Below, one piece after another: positions 1 through 9,500 of a stretch of 36,182 nucleotides of DNA. The DNA lies in assembly GCA_011090425.1 (NCBI GenBank), contig PHGD01000040.1, forward strand, positions 1 to 36,182, given 5' to 3'. Made by a program: the position numbers and the translations under genes. Source of the DNA: Nitrospira sp. LK70 (GTDB taxonomy: Bacteria; Nitrospirota; Nitrospiria; Nitrospirales; Nitrospiraceae). The notes under the pieces are model-generated. The model ran no database searches and had not been told where the DNA came from. It saw only the letters and a list, made by a program, of their open reading frames with translations. The first letter of the stretch is position 1. Each line of letters opens with the position of its first letter.

Positions 1-1
1 T

Positions 2-220
2 CACGGACTTCTGCCGAGCCTCCATGAAAACTATGCCGAACTCATTAAACGTATCGATCTCGACGGGGAATCGCCGGCACAGGTTGCGAAGGAGCTCAAG
101 ATCTCGCGGAACAATCTGACGGTTCGCTTGCACAGAGCTCGTCAGTCCTTACGGGCTTCCTTGGAGGACGCTTGCGGCGTGTGCAGTAGACATGGCTGTT
201 TGAATTGCACCTGCGGCTGA
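2..220 (+). CDS. ECF-type RNA polymerase sigma factor with Cys-rich tail, CorE-like (5' truncated)
   Basis: Only the last 72 codons are in the window; the frame is open from base 2 and stops at TGA 218-220. The visible part is sigma region 4: a helix-turn-helix (DGESPAQVAKELKISRNNLT, then VRLHRARQSLR) that would contact the -35 element. It is followed by a short tail with five cysteines and one histidine, CGVCSRHGCLNCTCG. Sigma factors of the CorE/ECF44 group carry a C-terminal Cys-rich domain of this kind that binds copper and switches promoter recognition; that is family knowledge from Myxococcus xanthus CorE. The gene lies just upstream of a copper ATPase and cusCBA in the same direction, so a role as their metal-responsive activator is inferred. 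The sigma-2 region cannot be seen. Confidence 0.8.
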   Translation, partial: HGLLPSLHENYAELIKRIDLDGESPAQVAKELKISRNNLTVRLHRARQSLRASLEDACGVCSRHGCLNCTCG

Positions 221-361
221 TTGTCCCGCCTGTTTCTGCCTTATTGCTGATCGTTTTCATTGTTCCGAGCAGCCCTCTGTAATAATGGGCGGCCTGGTCC
301 GTCTGTAGGGGTGACGGCGACATTGAGCAAGCAGACCGGATAAGATGAAAGGAGATGGACC

Positions 362-3088
362 ATGGCCGATCGATCGACAGGCGGCTGTTGCGGGAGTCAC
401 CAACTGGGAGAGAACGATATGAGCGAGCACATACTAATGCCTCACACTCCATCGCGCGCCGGATCGGACATCGACCCGGTGTGCGGGATGACGGTGAACC
501 CAACTACTGCCGCAGGGCATTACGACTATCAAGGCAAGACGTACCATTTTTGCGCGGTATCCTGTCTCGCTACATTCAAAGCCGACCCAGAACGGTTCGT
601 GAAGCCGGCGCCGGCCGATCTTATTTCACTGAGCAAGAAAAAGCCGCTGCCGATGATGCAGCAGGTCAGACAGGGTGAGATCGACCCTGTCTGTGGCATG
701 ACGGTGCAACCGGCGACGGCGGCTGGTTCCTACGACTACCGGGGGAAGAAATACTATTTCTGTGCCACCAGGTGTCTCGAAAAGTTCCGAGCTGATCCCG
801 AATATTACCTTAGTCCGCCGGAACGGCGTGTTCCGAAACCAGCACCGATCTCAGCCAGCGAAACCGTCAAGTATGTTTGCCCGATGGACCCTGAGGTGCT
901 CGAAAACAAACCCGGGGCTTGTCCTGTGTGTGGTATGGCATTGGAGCCGGCCGATGTCACCGCTCCTGATACCCGCACCGAATATACCTGTCCGATGCAC
1001 CCGGAGATCGTGCAAGCCCAGCCTGGAAATTGTCCGATGTGCGGGATGGCGTTAGAGCCCCGCACAGTGACCGCGGAGGAAGTGAATCCCGAACTGGTGG
1101 ATATGACTAGGCGGTTCTGGCAGAGCGTGGTCCTCGGTTCGCCCATTCTTGCCCTGATGATTTCCGAGATGTTGCCGAGCCAACCGTTGCAACACCTCTT
1201 CTCCGGACGGACATTGATCTGGTTTCAGTTCCTGCTGGCCACGCCCGTTGTGCTCTGGATCGGTCAGCCGCTGTTCGAGCGGGCCTGGGCTTCGGTTGTC
1301 AACCGTCATCTGAACATGTTTACCTTAATCGGTCTAGGCACCGGTGCAGCCTATCTCTACAGTGTTGCCGCCACGCTCGTGCCCGGATTGTTCCCCGACT
1401 CGTTTCGGGTCCATGGCGGCGAGCTGGCCGTCTACTTTGAGCCGGCGGTAGCCATCATTGCCCTGGTCTTATTAGGGCAAGTCTTGGAGCTGCGGGCACG
1501 TAGCAGAACCAGTAGTGCGTTGAAAGCGCTGTTGGGGCTGGCGCCGAAAACCGCTTGCGTCGTCCGACCGGATGGTCATGAAGAAGATATTCCACTGGAA
1601 CAGGTCCAGGTGGGCGACCAATTGCGTGTCAGACCTGGTGAAAAGATTCCTGTGGATGGTGTGGTCCTGAACGGCGCAAGCGCCGTCGATGAATCGATGG
1701 TGACCGGCGAGTCGATCCCGGTAGAGAAGCAGCCGGGCCACAAAGTGGTGGGGGCGACCGTCAACGGCACCGGGAGCTTTGTCATGCGTGCGGAGCGTGT
1801 CGGTCGCGAGACCTTGCTCTCGCAGATTGTGCGCATGGTCAGTGAGGCGCAGCGCACCAGGGCGCCGATTCAGCGGTTGGCTGATGTCGTGGCCGCCTAT
1901 TTCGTGCCGATTGTGATTTTGGTCGCAGCCATTACTTTTGTAATCTGGGCTCTCTATGGCCCAGAACCACGTATGGCCTATGCCCTGCTCAACGCCGTCG
2001 CCGTATTGATCATCGCCTGCCCCTGTGCCTTGGGACTCGCGACACCGATGTCGATCATGGTCGGGACCGGACGCGGCGCGACAGCAGGGGTGCTGATCCG
2101 CAATGCCGAAGCGCTCGAGACCTTGGCCAAGGTCGATGTTCTGGTCGTGGATAAGACGGGCACGTTGACGGAGGGTAAGCCGCGTTTAATCACAGTGGCC
2201 CCTTTGCCGGACTTCAGTGAGACGGAACTGCTCAGACTTACCGCCGGCCTGGAACAGAACAGTGAGCATCCGTTGGCGTCGGCCATTGTGTCGGGTGTCA
2301 AGGAGAAGGGAATCATTCCGCCGAAGGCGCAGGACTTTCGTTCCCTCACAGGGAAGGGAATCACCGGCATGATCGAGGGTCGTTCAGTGGTCGTTGGTAC
2401 TGTGCTGCTTCTTAACGAGTTGGGTATCGAGACGAAACCGCTGCTGGCCCAAGCCGAACCTCTGAGGCAGGAGGGTCAGACTGTCATGTTCGTCGGGATC
2501 GATGGCAAGGCGGCTGGATTGCTGGGAGTGGCTGATCCGGTCAAGTCCACCACGCCGGAGGCCATCGACTTGTTGCACCGTGAGGGCCTGCGCCTCGTGA
2601 TGTTGACCGGAGACAACAGGACGACAGCCGAGTCTGTGGCTCGCCGGCTCCAAATCGACGAAGTTCAGGCCGATGTCTTACCCGAGCAAAAGGCGGCGGT
2701 CATCAAGCGGCTGCAATCAGAAGGACATGTCGTGGCCATGGCGGGAGACGGCATCAACGATGCTCCGGCTTTAGCGCAGGCGCAGGTGGGGATTGCGATG
2801 GGGACGGGGACAGATGTGGCGATGGAAAGTGCCGGCGTCACACTCGTGAAGGGCGATCTTCGAGCCATCGCACGTGCGCGGCGGCTGAGTCACGCCACGA
2901 TGCGAAACATCCGGCAGAATCTGTTCTTTGCCTTTGTCTACAACACCCTGGGTGTGCCTATCGCTGCCGGCATCCTCTACCCGTTCGTCGGAGTTCTCTT
3001 GAGCCCCATGATCGCCAGCGCCGCCATGACGTTCAGTTCCGTGTCGGTCATCGCGAACGCACTTCGGTTGCGGAAGATGGCCCTGTAA
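362..3088 (+). CDS. copA: Cu(+)-exporting P1B-type ATPase with two YHS and two CxxCGM metal-binding modules
   Basis: A 908-residue membrane ATPase expected to pump Cu(+) out of the cytoplasm. N terminus: two YHS domains (about 35-82 and 105-152, each with DPVCGMTV and FCAxxCL), then two short YxCPM...CPxCGMALEP modules (about 170-196 and 208-233) instead of classical CxxC HMA domains. Core: TGES at 448-451 (actuator), CPC at 553-555 in the metal-path helix, phosphorylated D597 in DKTGT, HP at 636-637, TGDN at 749-752, GDGIND at 795-800. YN (860-861) and MxxSS (889-893) in the last helices are the Cu(+) subgroup signature. The chosen start has AAAGGAG seven bases upstream; ATG 419, with GGGAG eight bases upstream, is a possible alternative start. 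It follows the sigma factor by 141 bp and leads the copper block. Confidence 0.95.
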   Translation: MADRSTGGCCGSHQLGENDMSEHILMPHTPSRAGSDIDPVCGMTVNPTTAAGHYDYQGKTYHFCAVSCLATFKADPERFVKPAPADLISLSKKKPLPMMQQVRQGEIDPVCGMTVQPATAAGSYDYRGKKYYFCATRCLEKFRADPEYYLSPPERRVPKPAPISASETVKYVCPMDPEVLENKPGACPVCGMALEPADVTAPDTRTEYTCPMHPEIVQAQPGNCPMCGMALEPRTVTAEEVNPELVDMTRRFWQSVVLGSPILALMISEMLPSQPLQHLFSGRTLIWFQFLLATPVVLWIGQPLFERAWASVVNRHLNMFTLIGLGTGAAYLYSVAATLVPGLFPDSFRVHGGELAVYFEPAVAIIALVLLGQVLELRARSRTSSALKALLGLAPKTACVVRPDGHEEDIPLEQVQVGDQLRVRPGEKIPVDGVVLNGASAVDESMVTGESIPVEKQPGHKVVGATVNGTGSFVMRAERVGRETLLSQIVRMVSEAQRTRAPIQRLADVVAAYFVPIVILVAAITFVIWALYGPEPRMAYALLNAVAVLIIACPCALGLATPMSIMVGTGRGATAGVLIRNAEALETLAKVDVLVVDKTGTLTEGKPRLITVAPLPDFSETELLRLTAGLEQNSEHPLASAIVSGVKEKGIIPPKAQDFRSLTGKGITGMIEGRSVVVGTVLLLNELGIETKPLLAQAEPLRQEGQTVMFVGIDGKAAGLLGVADPVKSTTPEAIDLLHREGLRLVMLTGDNRTTAESVARRLQIDEVQADVLPEQKAAVIKRLQSEGHVVAMAGDGINDAPALAQAQVGIAMGTGTDVAMESAGVTLVKGDLRAIARARRLSHATMRNIRQNLFFAFVYNTLGVPIAAGILYPFVGVLLSPMIASAAMTFSSVSVIANALRLRKMAL

Positions 3089-3159
3089 TGTTTCGTGCAA
3101 GTACCGACGGATGAGAACTACCGTTGACGAGTAAGTTCACGGAAGGATAGACTTACCCC

Positions 3160-3534
3160 ATGCGATTAAGTTCGTATCACTCTCGATCGTTTCTCGCCGC
3201 GACCATTGCGGTGTTCCTGTTGACGTTCAGTTTCAACGCCTACGCCTGTCTCTTGCCGCTGTCAGGGACCACCGATGCGTCAATGGCAAACGGCTGTTCA
3301 ACTCCTGTCGAACAACCTAGTCGGCAATTATGTGACGCCTTCAAGATCTTGGGAGTCGAATCCCAGGCTCAGTCGTCATCGTTACTCGTGGACCATCATT
3401 GGTCGGCAGACCAGGTGTTATTTGGGCTTCCAACGATAATTCCTCTACTGGTACGGATTTCCATCCCGTATCACTCTCTCGAGTCGAGTTCTCCTCCGCA
3501 TCAGTCTCTGGCAAGCACCGTGCTTCGTATCTGA
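3160..3534 (+). CDS. Small secreted Cys-containing protein of the copper block, function unknown
   Basis: A 124-residue protein not recognised as a named family. Residues 11-29 form a signal peptide (FLAATIAVFLLTFSFNAYA) ending just before Cys30. Two more cysteines lie in NGCSTP and QLCDAF, and a His pair in VDHHW. The C-terminal half contains a hydrophobic stretch (VLFGLPTIIPLLVRI) that could be a membrane helix. GAAGGA lies about 13 bases before the ATG. It is placed between copA and cusC in the same direction, with 71 bp upstream and 147 bp downstream, so a periplasmic role in copper handling is a guess from context only. The annotation as a gene rests on the signal peptide, the RBS and its place in the cluster. 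Confidence 0.6.
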   Translation: MRLSSYHSRSFLAATIAVFLLTFSFNAYACLLPLSGTTDASMANGCSTPVEQPSRQLCDAFKILGVESQAQSSSLLVDHHWSADQVLFGLPTIIPLLVRISIPYHSLESSSPPHQSLASTVLRI

Positions 3535-3635
3535 TCTCTCCGGCTCTTCCCTATACCGTTTCATCATCGTGTGATCTGCCCGGCGCTGAACCTCGGCTCA
3601 TCCCGCCGCTGCTTTCGTAGCAAGACAGGATTCGA

Positions 3636-3654
3636 GCCCGCAATAGTTGTGGGC
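3636..3654 (+). promoter_or_regulatory. Hairpin in the leader of cusC
   Basis: GCCCGCAA-TAG-TTGTGGGC can form an eight-base-pair stem with one G-U pair and a three-base loop. It ends 12 bases before the cusC ribosome-binding site. No T-run follows, so it is not a typical intrinsic terminator. It may affect cusC mRNA stability or partly separate the upstream small gene from cusC. The structure is seen in the sequence; the function is inferred. Confidence 0.35.
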
Positions 3655-3681
3655 AGGACAGCTCTTGAGGAGGACCCTTCC

Positions 3682-4971
3682 ATGACTCGTTCAATTCAAA
3701 TTTTGCTCCTGGCGATAACAGTCTTGATCATGACCTTCGCGATGGATGGACGCCATGTCGTCCATGCCGTCGATCAGACAACACAATCGTCCATGGCATT
3801 ACCGGATTTGATCCAGGAAGTCTTGGTCAGAAATCCGGAACTTGTGGCGGCACGCAAGCAATGGGAGGCTGCCACGAATCGAATTGCCCAGGCTCGGTCG
3901 CTGGATGACCCCACCCTGTCCGTCCAGTTGTGGAATTTCCCGCAGAACTTCAATGTCATGCAGACGCAGAACAGTATCTTTAGTCTCTCGCAGAATCTCC
4001 CATTCCCGGGCAAGCTGGCCCTGAAAAGCGAAATCGCGAGTCGGTCGGCCGAGATGACCGAGCAGGTGTTGCGCGCGAAGGAACGAGAATTGGTCGCCCG
4101 TCTCAAGCAGGTCTACTACAATCTGTTTCTTGCGCACAAGGCGATCCAGATTCATCATGAACAGGCTGAATTGCTCAGGCAGTTCATCGAGATTGCGAAC
4201 GCGAAGTTCCGGGCTGGGAGAGGATCGCAGGCTGATGTGCTCAAGGCCCAGGTCGAGCTGTCCGTGTTGCATCAGCAACTTCCCGTCCTGGAACAGAGTC
4301 GAGAGACCGCTGCAGCGCTGCTGAATACGATTCTGGACCGAGACCCTCGATCACCATTCGGTATTCCTCAGGAGCCGCCGCTGATACCGCTCCACAGCAC
4401 CCTCACCGATCTGCACCGTCTTGCGCTGAATGCCAGACCGGAGTTGAAAGCGGCAGAACTGGCGGTCCGACAGGGTGAGCAGTCTCGCGCGCTCGCACAG
4501 CGTCAGTACTATCCGGACTTCAACGTGATGTTTCAACGTTTCCAAAACTTTCAGACCAACGATGGCTTCGGCGCCTATGTGGCGATGACCGTCCCCTTCG
4601 CGTTTTGGACCAAACCGAAGTATGACGCCGGCGTGCAAGAAGCCGCCGCATCGGTCGCAGCCTCGCGGGCACAACAGCACCAGCTGGAAAACCTGACTCG
4701 TTTTCAGGTCAACGACCTCTTGGCCAAGGTACGCGCGAGTGAGCAGGTGGCCAGGTTGTATCACACCACGATCCTGCCTCAGGCCGTACAGAACCTTGAA
4801 GCGGCGCGAGCGGGATATCGTGCGGGAACGGGAGGGTTCCTGGATCTTATCGATACCCAGCGGGCCTGGCGAGGGTATCAAGAGGAATACTATCGAGCGA
4901 TGGTCGAGCGGGAGCGTCGTCTCGCAGAACTCGAACAGGTAATCGGAACTGACCTGAGTGGGAGCAGCTAA
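3682..4971 (+). CDS. cusC: Outer-membrane efflux channel, TolC/CusC family
   Basis: A 429-residue TolC-family protein, the outer-membrane exit duct of an RND efflux pump. The start ATG 3682 has GAGGAGGA seven bases upstream; an open frame extends back to 3571 but lacks an RBS and a signal sequence. Residues 1-29 form a signal peptide with no lipobox Cys. Two OEP repeats follow, each with long helices (for example LPDLIQEVLVRNPELVAA early and LHRLALNARPELKAAELAV in the second half), plus the typical NLPFPGK motif and a terminal GTGGFLDLIDTQRA segment. Length fits the CusC/CzcC group. It precedes cusB by 209 bp. The Cus name rests mainly on the companion CusA type; CzcC-like naming would also be acceptable. 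Confidence 0.88.
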   Translation: MTRSIQILLLAITVLIMTFAMDGRHVVHAVDQTTQSSMALPDLIQEVLVRNPELVAARKQWEAATNRIAQARSLDDPTLSVQLWNFPQNFNVMQTQNSIFSLSQNLPFPGKLALKSEIASRSAEMTEQVLRAKERELVARLKQVYYNLFLAHKAIQIHHEQAELLRQFIEIANAKFRAGRGSQADVLKAQVELSVLHQQLPVLEQSRETAAALLNTILDRDPRSPFGIPQEPPLIPLHSTLTDLHRLALNARPELKAAELAVRQGEQSRALAQRQYYPDFNVMFQRFQNFQTNDGFGAYVAMTVPFAFWTKPKYDAGVQEAAASVAASRAQQHQLENLTRFQVNDLLAKVRASEQVARLYHTTILPQAVQNLEAARAGYRAGTGGFLDLIDTQRAWRGYQEEYYRAMVERERRLAELEQVIGTDLSGSS

Positions 4972-5078
4972 CCTTGATCCGAAAATACTTCGAGAGCGTT
5001 GAGACGAAATCCTCGCGGGTGGCGTGGCGAACGGGGCGCCCCACCGAGCGTAACGGAAGGGCCCCACTGGGGGATGGG

Positions 5079-5106
5079 TGGAGTGAGCACGGTGGGGCTG
5101 TTCGCC
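5079..5106 (+). repeat. 28-bp repeat, copy A (upstream of cusB)
   Basis: The 28 bases beginning TGGAGTGAGCACGG and ending GGGGCTGTTCGCC match, at 27 of 28 positions, the reverse complement of 9991-10018. Both copies are followed by CCAGGAC (directly overlapping the end in copy B, after a five-base insertion in copy A). The copies lie in inverted orientation on either side of cusB-cusA. No open frame is convincingly shared. This looks like a dispersed intergenic repeat of the genome. Confidence 0.75.
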
Positions 5107-5130
5107 GCGCCAGGACCCGCCGAGCGGACA

Positions 5131-5162
5131 ATTGGGGCTGAAATTATTTTCGGATTGGGGCT
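5131..5162 (+). repeat. Direct repeat ATTGGGGCT upstream of cusB
   Basis: ATTGGGGCT occurs at 5131-5139 and again at 5154-5162, a 23-base offset, roughly two helical turns, just before the cusB RBS (GAGGAGGA, 5167-5174). An AT-rich stretch (AAATTATTTT) sits between them. Two identical nine-base boxes with this phasing could be a regulator binding site or a chance duplication. No known operator consensus is recognised. Confidence 0.35.
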
Positions 5163-5180
5163 AAGAGAGGAGGAACGGCC

Positions 5181-6554
5181 ATGAGTCAGGACCTGCGCAG
5201 AAAAGGTCTCGTTGCCGGTGTCGCGGCAGCCGGCCTGTTCGTCGGAGTCATCGCCGGGTTCTTCGCCGCGCATCGAGTGATGAGCGACATGTCGAAGACG
5301 AAGAGCAGTGAGGGGGTGAAGGTCCATGAGATTGAAGGCATGCAAGGGATGGCGGGCATGGGCAACATGAAAGGGATGTCGATGGACGGCGTCAAATCCA
5401 TGAGAGACATGGAACCAATGCCGGGCGGGTCAGACGTTTCATCCGGGGCTGTGGATGTTCCGGCTGTGATGAGACAGTTGATCGGCGTCCGCGTCGCCAC
5501 GGCTGCCCTTGCAACGTTGGATGAAGAGATTCGTACGGTCGGTACGGTCGGCTATAACGAACGGAGCTTCGCGCAAGTCACGCTGAAAATATCCGGGTGG
5601 GTTAGAAAGGTCTTCGTCGATTCGATCGGTCGACCGGTTCGAAAGGGTGAACCACTCTTCACTATCTACTCGCCTGATCTCTTGACCACGCAAGATGAAT
5701 ATCTTCTTGCCGTGAAGACGCGGGCGCAACTGGCTGAGAGCCCGCTCGACGAAGTAAAAACCAACGCCGATGGACTTGTGACGAGTGCGCGGGAACGTTT
5801 GCGGCTCTGGGATGTGACCGATGGGCAGATCGCGGCTCTTGAGCGTCGAGGCCAGGCCGACCCGGTGCTCACGGTCTACGCGCCGTCCTCAGGGATCGTG
5901 ATGAAACGGGAGGCTTTGCCGGGAAAATATGTGGAGCCAGGCACGATTCTGTACGAGATCGCAGATCTTTGCATGGTCTGGATCTCCGCCGATATTTATG
6001 AATCAGAAGTGGCTGCCACGAAAGTCGGTCTGCCGGCAACGGTGACCTTTGCTGCCTATCCGGGAGAAACATTCAGCGGCAAGGTGGCTTATGTGTACCC
6101 GACGCTGAATACCGAAACCCGCACGGTTCGGGTGCGTCTGGAATTGCCGAATCCTGGGTTGAAATTGAAGCCTGGCATGTACGGGAACGTGACCTTGCAG
6201 ACGAATGAAGTCAGGACCTTAGTGGTGCCAAAGGAAGCCGTGCTGAATACCGGGCTTCGCCAACTCGTGTTCATGGATCGGGGGCAAGGCCGTTATGAGC
6301 CTGCTTCAGTCAAGCTTGGACGCCGGAGTCAGGATTCAGTGGAAGTCCTGGAAGGACTCAAAGAAGGAGATCGGATCGTCGCCTCGGCCAATTTCTTGTT
6401 GGATGCGGAGAGCAAATTGACGTCGGCTTCCAGCATGCAAGCCATGATGAGTCGGATCGGCATGGCGGACTGGCAGATGCGCGGCGCACACGAAGGCAAA
6501 ATGAAAAAAAGTACAGATATGGAGAGCATGGAAGGCATGCCAACCATGAAATGA
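5181..6554 (+). CDS. cusB: Periplasmic adaptor (membrane fusion) subunit of a copper RND pump, Met-rich
   Basis: A 457-residue adaptor linking the inner-membrane pump to the outer-membrane channel. Residues 7-29 (GLVAGVAAAGLFVGVIAGFF) form an N-terminal membrane anchor or signal. A Met-rich segment follows at about 48-80 (GMQGMAGMGNMKGMSMDG and more), and a second Met cluster closes the protein (MESMEGMPTMK); methionine clusters are typical Cu(+)/Ag(+) ligands in CusB and CusF proteins. The middle shows the barrel-sandwich and beta-barrel regions of HlyD-like adaptors (VFVDSIGRPVRKGEPLFTIY, YAPSSGIVMKREALPGKYV, AAYPGETFSGKVAYVYP). The start has GAGGAGGA upstream. Its stop overlaps the cusA start (ATGA), implying translational coupling. 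Confidence 0.92.
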   Translation: MSQDLRRKGLVAGVAAAGLFVGVIAGFFAAHRVMSDMSKTKSSEGVKVHEIEGMQGMAGMGNMKGMSMDGVKSMRDMEPMPGGSDVSSGAVDVPAVMRQLIGVRVATAALATLDEEIRTVGTVGYNERSFAQVTLKISGWVRKVFVDSIGRPVRKGEPLFTIYSPDLLTTQDEYLLAVKTRAQLAESPLDEVKTNADGLVTSARERLRLWDVTDGQIAALERRGQADPVLTVYAPSSGIVMKREALPGKYVEPGTILYEIADLCMVWISADIYESEVAATKVGLPATVTFAAYPGETFSGKVAYVYPTLNTETRTVRVRLELPNPGLKLKPGMYGNVTLQTNEVRTLVVPKEAVLNTGLRQLVFMDRGQGRYEPASVKLGRRSQDSVEVLEGLKEGDRIVASANFLLDAESKLTSASSMQAMMSRIGMADWQMRGAHEGKMKKSTDMESMEGMPTMK

Positions 6555-9500
6555 TCGCGCGACTCATCGAAGGAAGTGCACGGAATCCGGTCCTCGTCAT
6601 CCTCTGTGTGCTGCTGCTGGCAGGTTGGGGCCTGTGGGCCTTGTTTCAAGTCCCGTTGGATGCCATTCCGGACCTTTCGGACGTTCAGGTGATCGTCTAC
6701 ACCGAGTGGCAGGGGCGGAGCCCGACCCTTATTGAAGACCAGATTACCTACCCGGTCGTGACCTCTCTGCTCGCTGGACCTAAAGTCAAACGAGTCCGAG
6801 GTGTCTCGGAATACGGCGTCTCCTATGTCTATGTGATCTTTGAAGACCGAACCGATCTCTACTGGGCACGAAGCCGTGTCCTCGAATATCTCCAGAAGCT
6901 CACCGGCAAGTTGCCGCCAGGCGTGACGCCGACACTCGGACCTGATGCAACCGGAGTCGGGTGGGTCTATCAGTACGCATTGGTGGACGAGTCCGGAACA
7001 CACGATCTGGCACAGCTCAGGAGCCTTCAGGACTGGTATCTGCGTTACCAACTAGAGAGTGTGCCCGGCGTGGCCGAAGTGTCCGCAGTTGGTGGCTTCG
7101 TCAAACAATACCAAATCGAAGTGGACCCCAACACGTTGGCCGCTTATCGGCTGCCGATTCAGAGGGTCATCGAAGCCGTCCGCAACAGCAACGCTGAGGT
7201 GAGCGGCCGCGTCTTGGAGATGGCCGGCACCGAGTACGTGATCCGAGGGCGAGGCTACCTGCGCTCGGTTGACGAGATTGAGCTGATTCCGGTCGGCACG
7301 GATGGACGAGGCACACCGATTCTGGTGCGAGACATCGGGCATGTCCAACTCGGGCCGGATCAGCGTCGAGGCATCGCCGAATTAGACGGCAAGGGCCAGA
7401 TCGTCGGCGGGATCGTGATCATGCGGGTCGGAGAAAACGCTCTTACTGTAATCGAGCGGATCAAGGAGCGGCTGCAAGAAATCATCCCGACATTGCCTGC
7501 AGGGGTGCGCATAGTTCCCACCTACGATCGGTCCGATCTCATTCACCGCGCGATTGCCGTCCTCCGCGAAAAGCTGCTTGAAGAGAGTGTGATCGTCAGC
7601 CTGATCGCAGTGCTGTTCTTGTTTCACTTTCGAAGCGCTCTGGTTGCCATCCTGATCCTCCCGGTCGCAGTGTTGCTGGCCTTTATCCCGATGGCCTACT
7701 TGAAGATTACCTCCAACATCATGTCGCTGGGCGGGATCGCCATCGCCATCGGAGCCATGGTCGATGCCGCGATTGTGATGATAGAGAATGCTCATAAACG
7801 ATTGGAGCAATCTTCCCCTGGGAAAGAGGCACGTCCTATGGGAAAGGAGCCTGCTCCTGCAGGCTCAGGGCGGGAGGGTGTGACGACGCCTGGGGCGGGT
7901 GGGTGTGAAAGTGACCGGGTTGAAATCATTATTGCCGCTGCGAAGGAAGTTGGGCAGCCCCTGTTCTTTTCACTGCTCGTCATCGCCGTGTCATTTCTGC
8001 CGATCTTTGCGCTCGAATCCCAGGAAGGGCGGCTGTTCACGCCCCTGGCCTATACCAAAACGTTTTCGATGCTCTTTGCCGCCGCGCTCTCTGTGACCTT
8101 GGCGCCTGTGTTGATGGTGTTGTTGATTCGTGGGAAAGTTCGTCGTGAAACCAAGAATCCGCTGAACCGGTGGCTGATCGCGCTGTATCGACCCATCCTC
8201 CTAGGAGCATTACGAGTGAGGTGGGTAACGCTGGGGCTAGCGGTTACAGCAGCAGCCATCACGGTGCCGGCGGTCTCTCGACTCGGCGCGGAATTCATGC
8301 CGCCGCTGAACGAGGGCACTATTCTCTACATGCCGACTACCGTGCCTGGTCTTTCGATTCCTGAAGCGACGAAGGCCTTGCAGGTCCAGGATCAGTTGCT
8401 CACGACCTTCCCCGAAGTAGAGCGGGTGTTCGGCAAAATGGGGAAGGCCCCGACCGCCACCGATCCCGCCTTCGTTGGCATGGCGGAGATCACCGTGACG
8501 CTCAAACCGGAGGCGCAATGGCAGCCAGGCATGACCTGGGACAAGTTGTTGGATGAGATGGATGCCAAACTGCGCATCCCTGGATTTCCGAACATCTGGT
8601 GGATGCCGATCCAGACTCGCACGGAGATGATCACGACCGGTGTCCGGAGCCCTGTCGGGATCAAGGTGCTGGGGCCGGATTTGAGGACAATTGAGCGAAT
8701 CGGCCTAGAGATCGAACAGGCCTTGGCGGGCGTGCCCGGCACAAAAAGCGCATTCGCGGAACGGCTGAACGAAGGCTATTACCTAGATTTGATCGTCAAT
8801 CGGCATGAGGCAGCCCGCTATGGCCTGACGGTGAGCGATGTGCAAACGGTGATTACCTCGGCCATCGGAGGAGAAACCGTGACAACCACCGTCGAGGGGC
8901 GGGAACGGTATCCGGTCAATGTTCGCTACAAGCGCGAGTTGCGCGACGATCCGGACCGGCTCAAACGAGTGCTGATTCCCACGCCGACGGGCGCGCAAAT
9001 CCCTCTCGGCCAAATCGCAGAGATGGTGATGACGCAGGGGCCGCCCTCGATCGCGGATGAAGCAGGATCGCTGGCCGGTCTGGTGTCTGTGTCGGTCAGT
9101 GGCCGCGACTTGCGTGGCTATGTCCTGGACGCCCAGCAAGTCGTCCGCGAGAAGGTCACGATCCCCTCTGGGTACCGGCTGATATGGACCGGTCAATACG
9201 AGCATCTGGTGCGGGCGGAAGAACGGTTGAAGCTGGTGGTCCCTGCGATCCTCGCCGTGATTCTGTTGCTCCTCTATCTCAATTTCCGATCGCTCGCGAA
9301 ATCGATGATCGTGCTCTTGTCCGTCCCCTTCGCCGTGATCGGAGCCATCTGGTATCTCCATTACCTAGGCTACAACCTCAGCGTGGCTGTGTGGGTAGGG
9401 ATCATTGCGCTGGCCGGCGTCGCGGCAGAGACAGGCGTGGTCATGCTCGTCTATCTCGACGAAGCGTATGAGCGACGGGTGCGTGAAGGTCGCATGGCCA

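Noticed and set aside
8783..9361. Long minus-strand open frame inside cusA
   Set aside because: Antisense shadow of a strongly conserved RND gene; His/Asp-rich low-complexity translation with no family signal.
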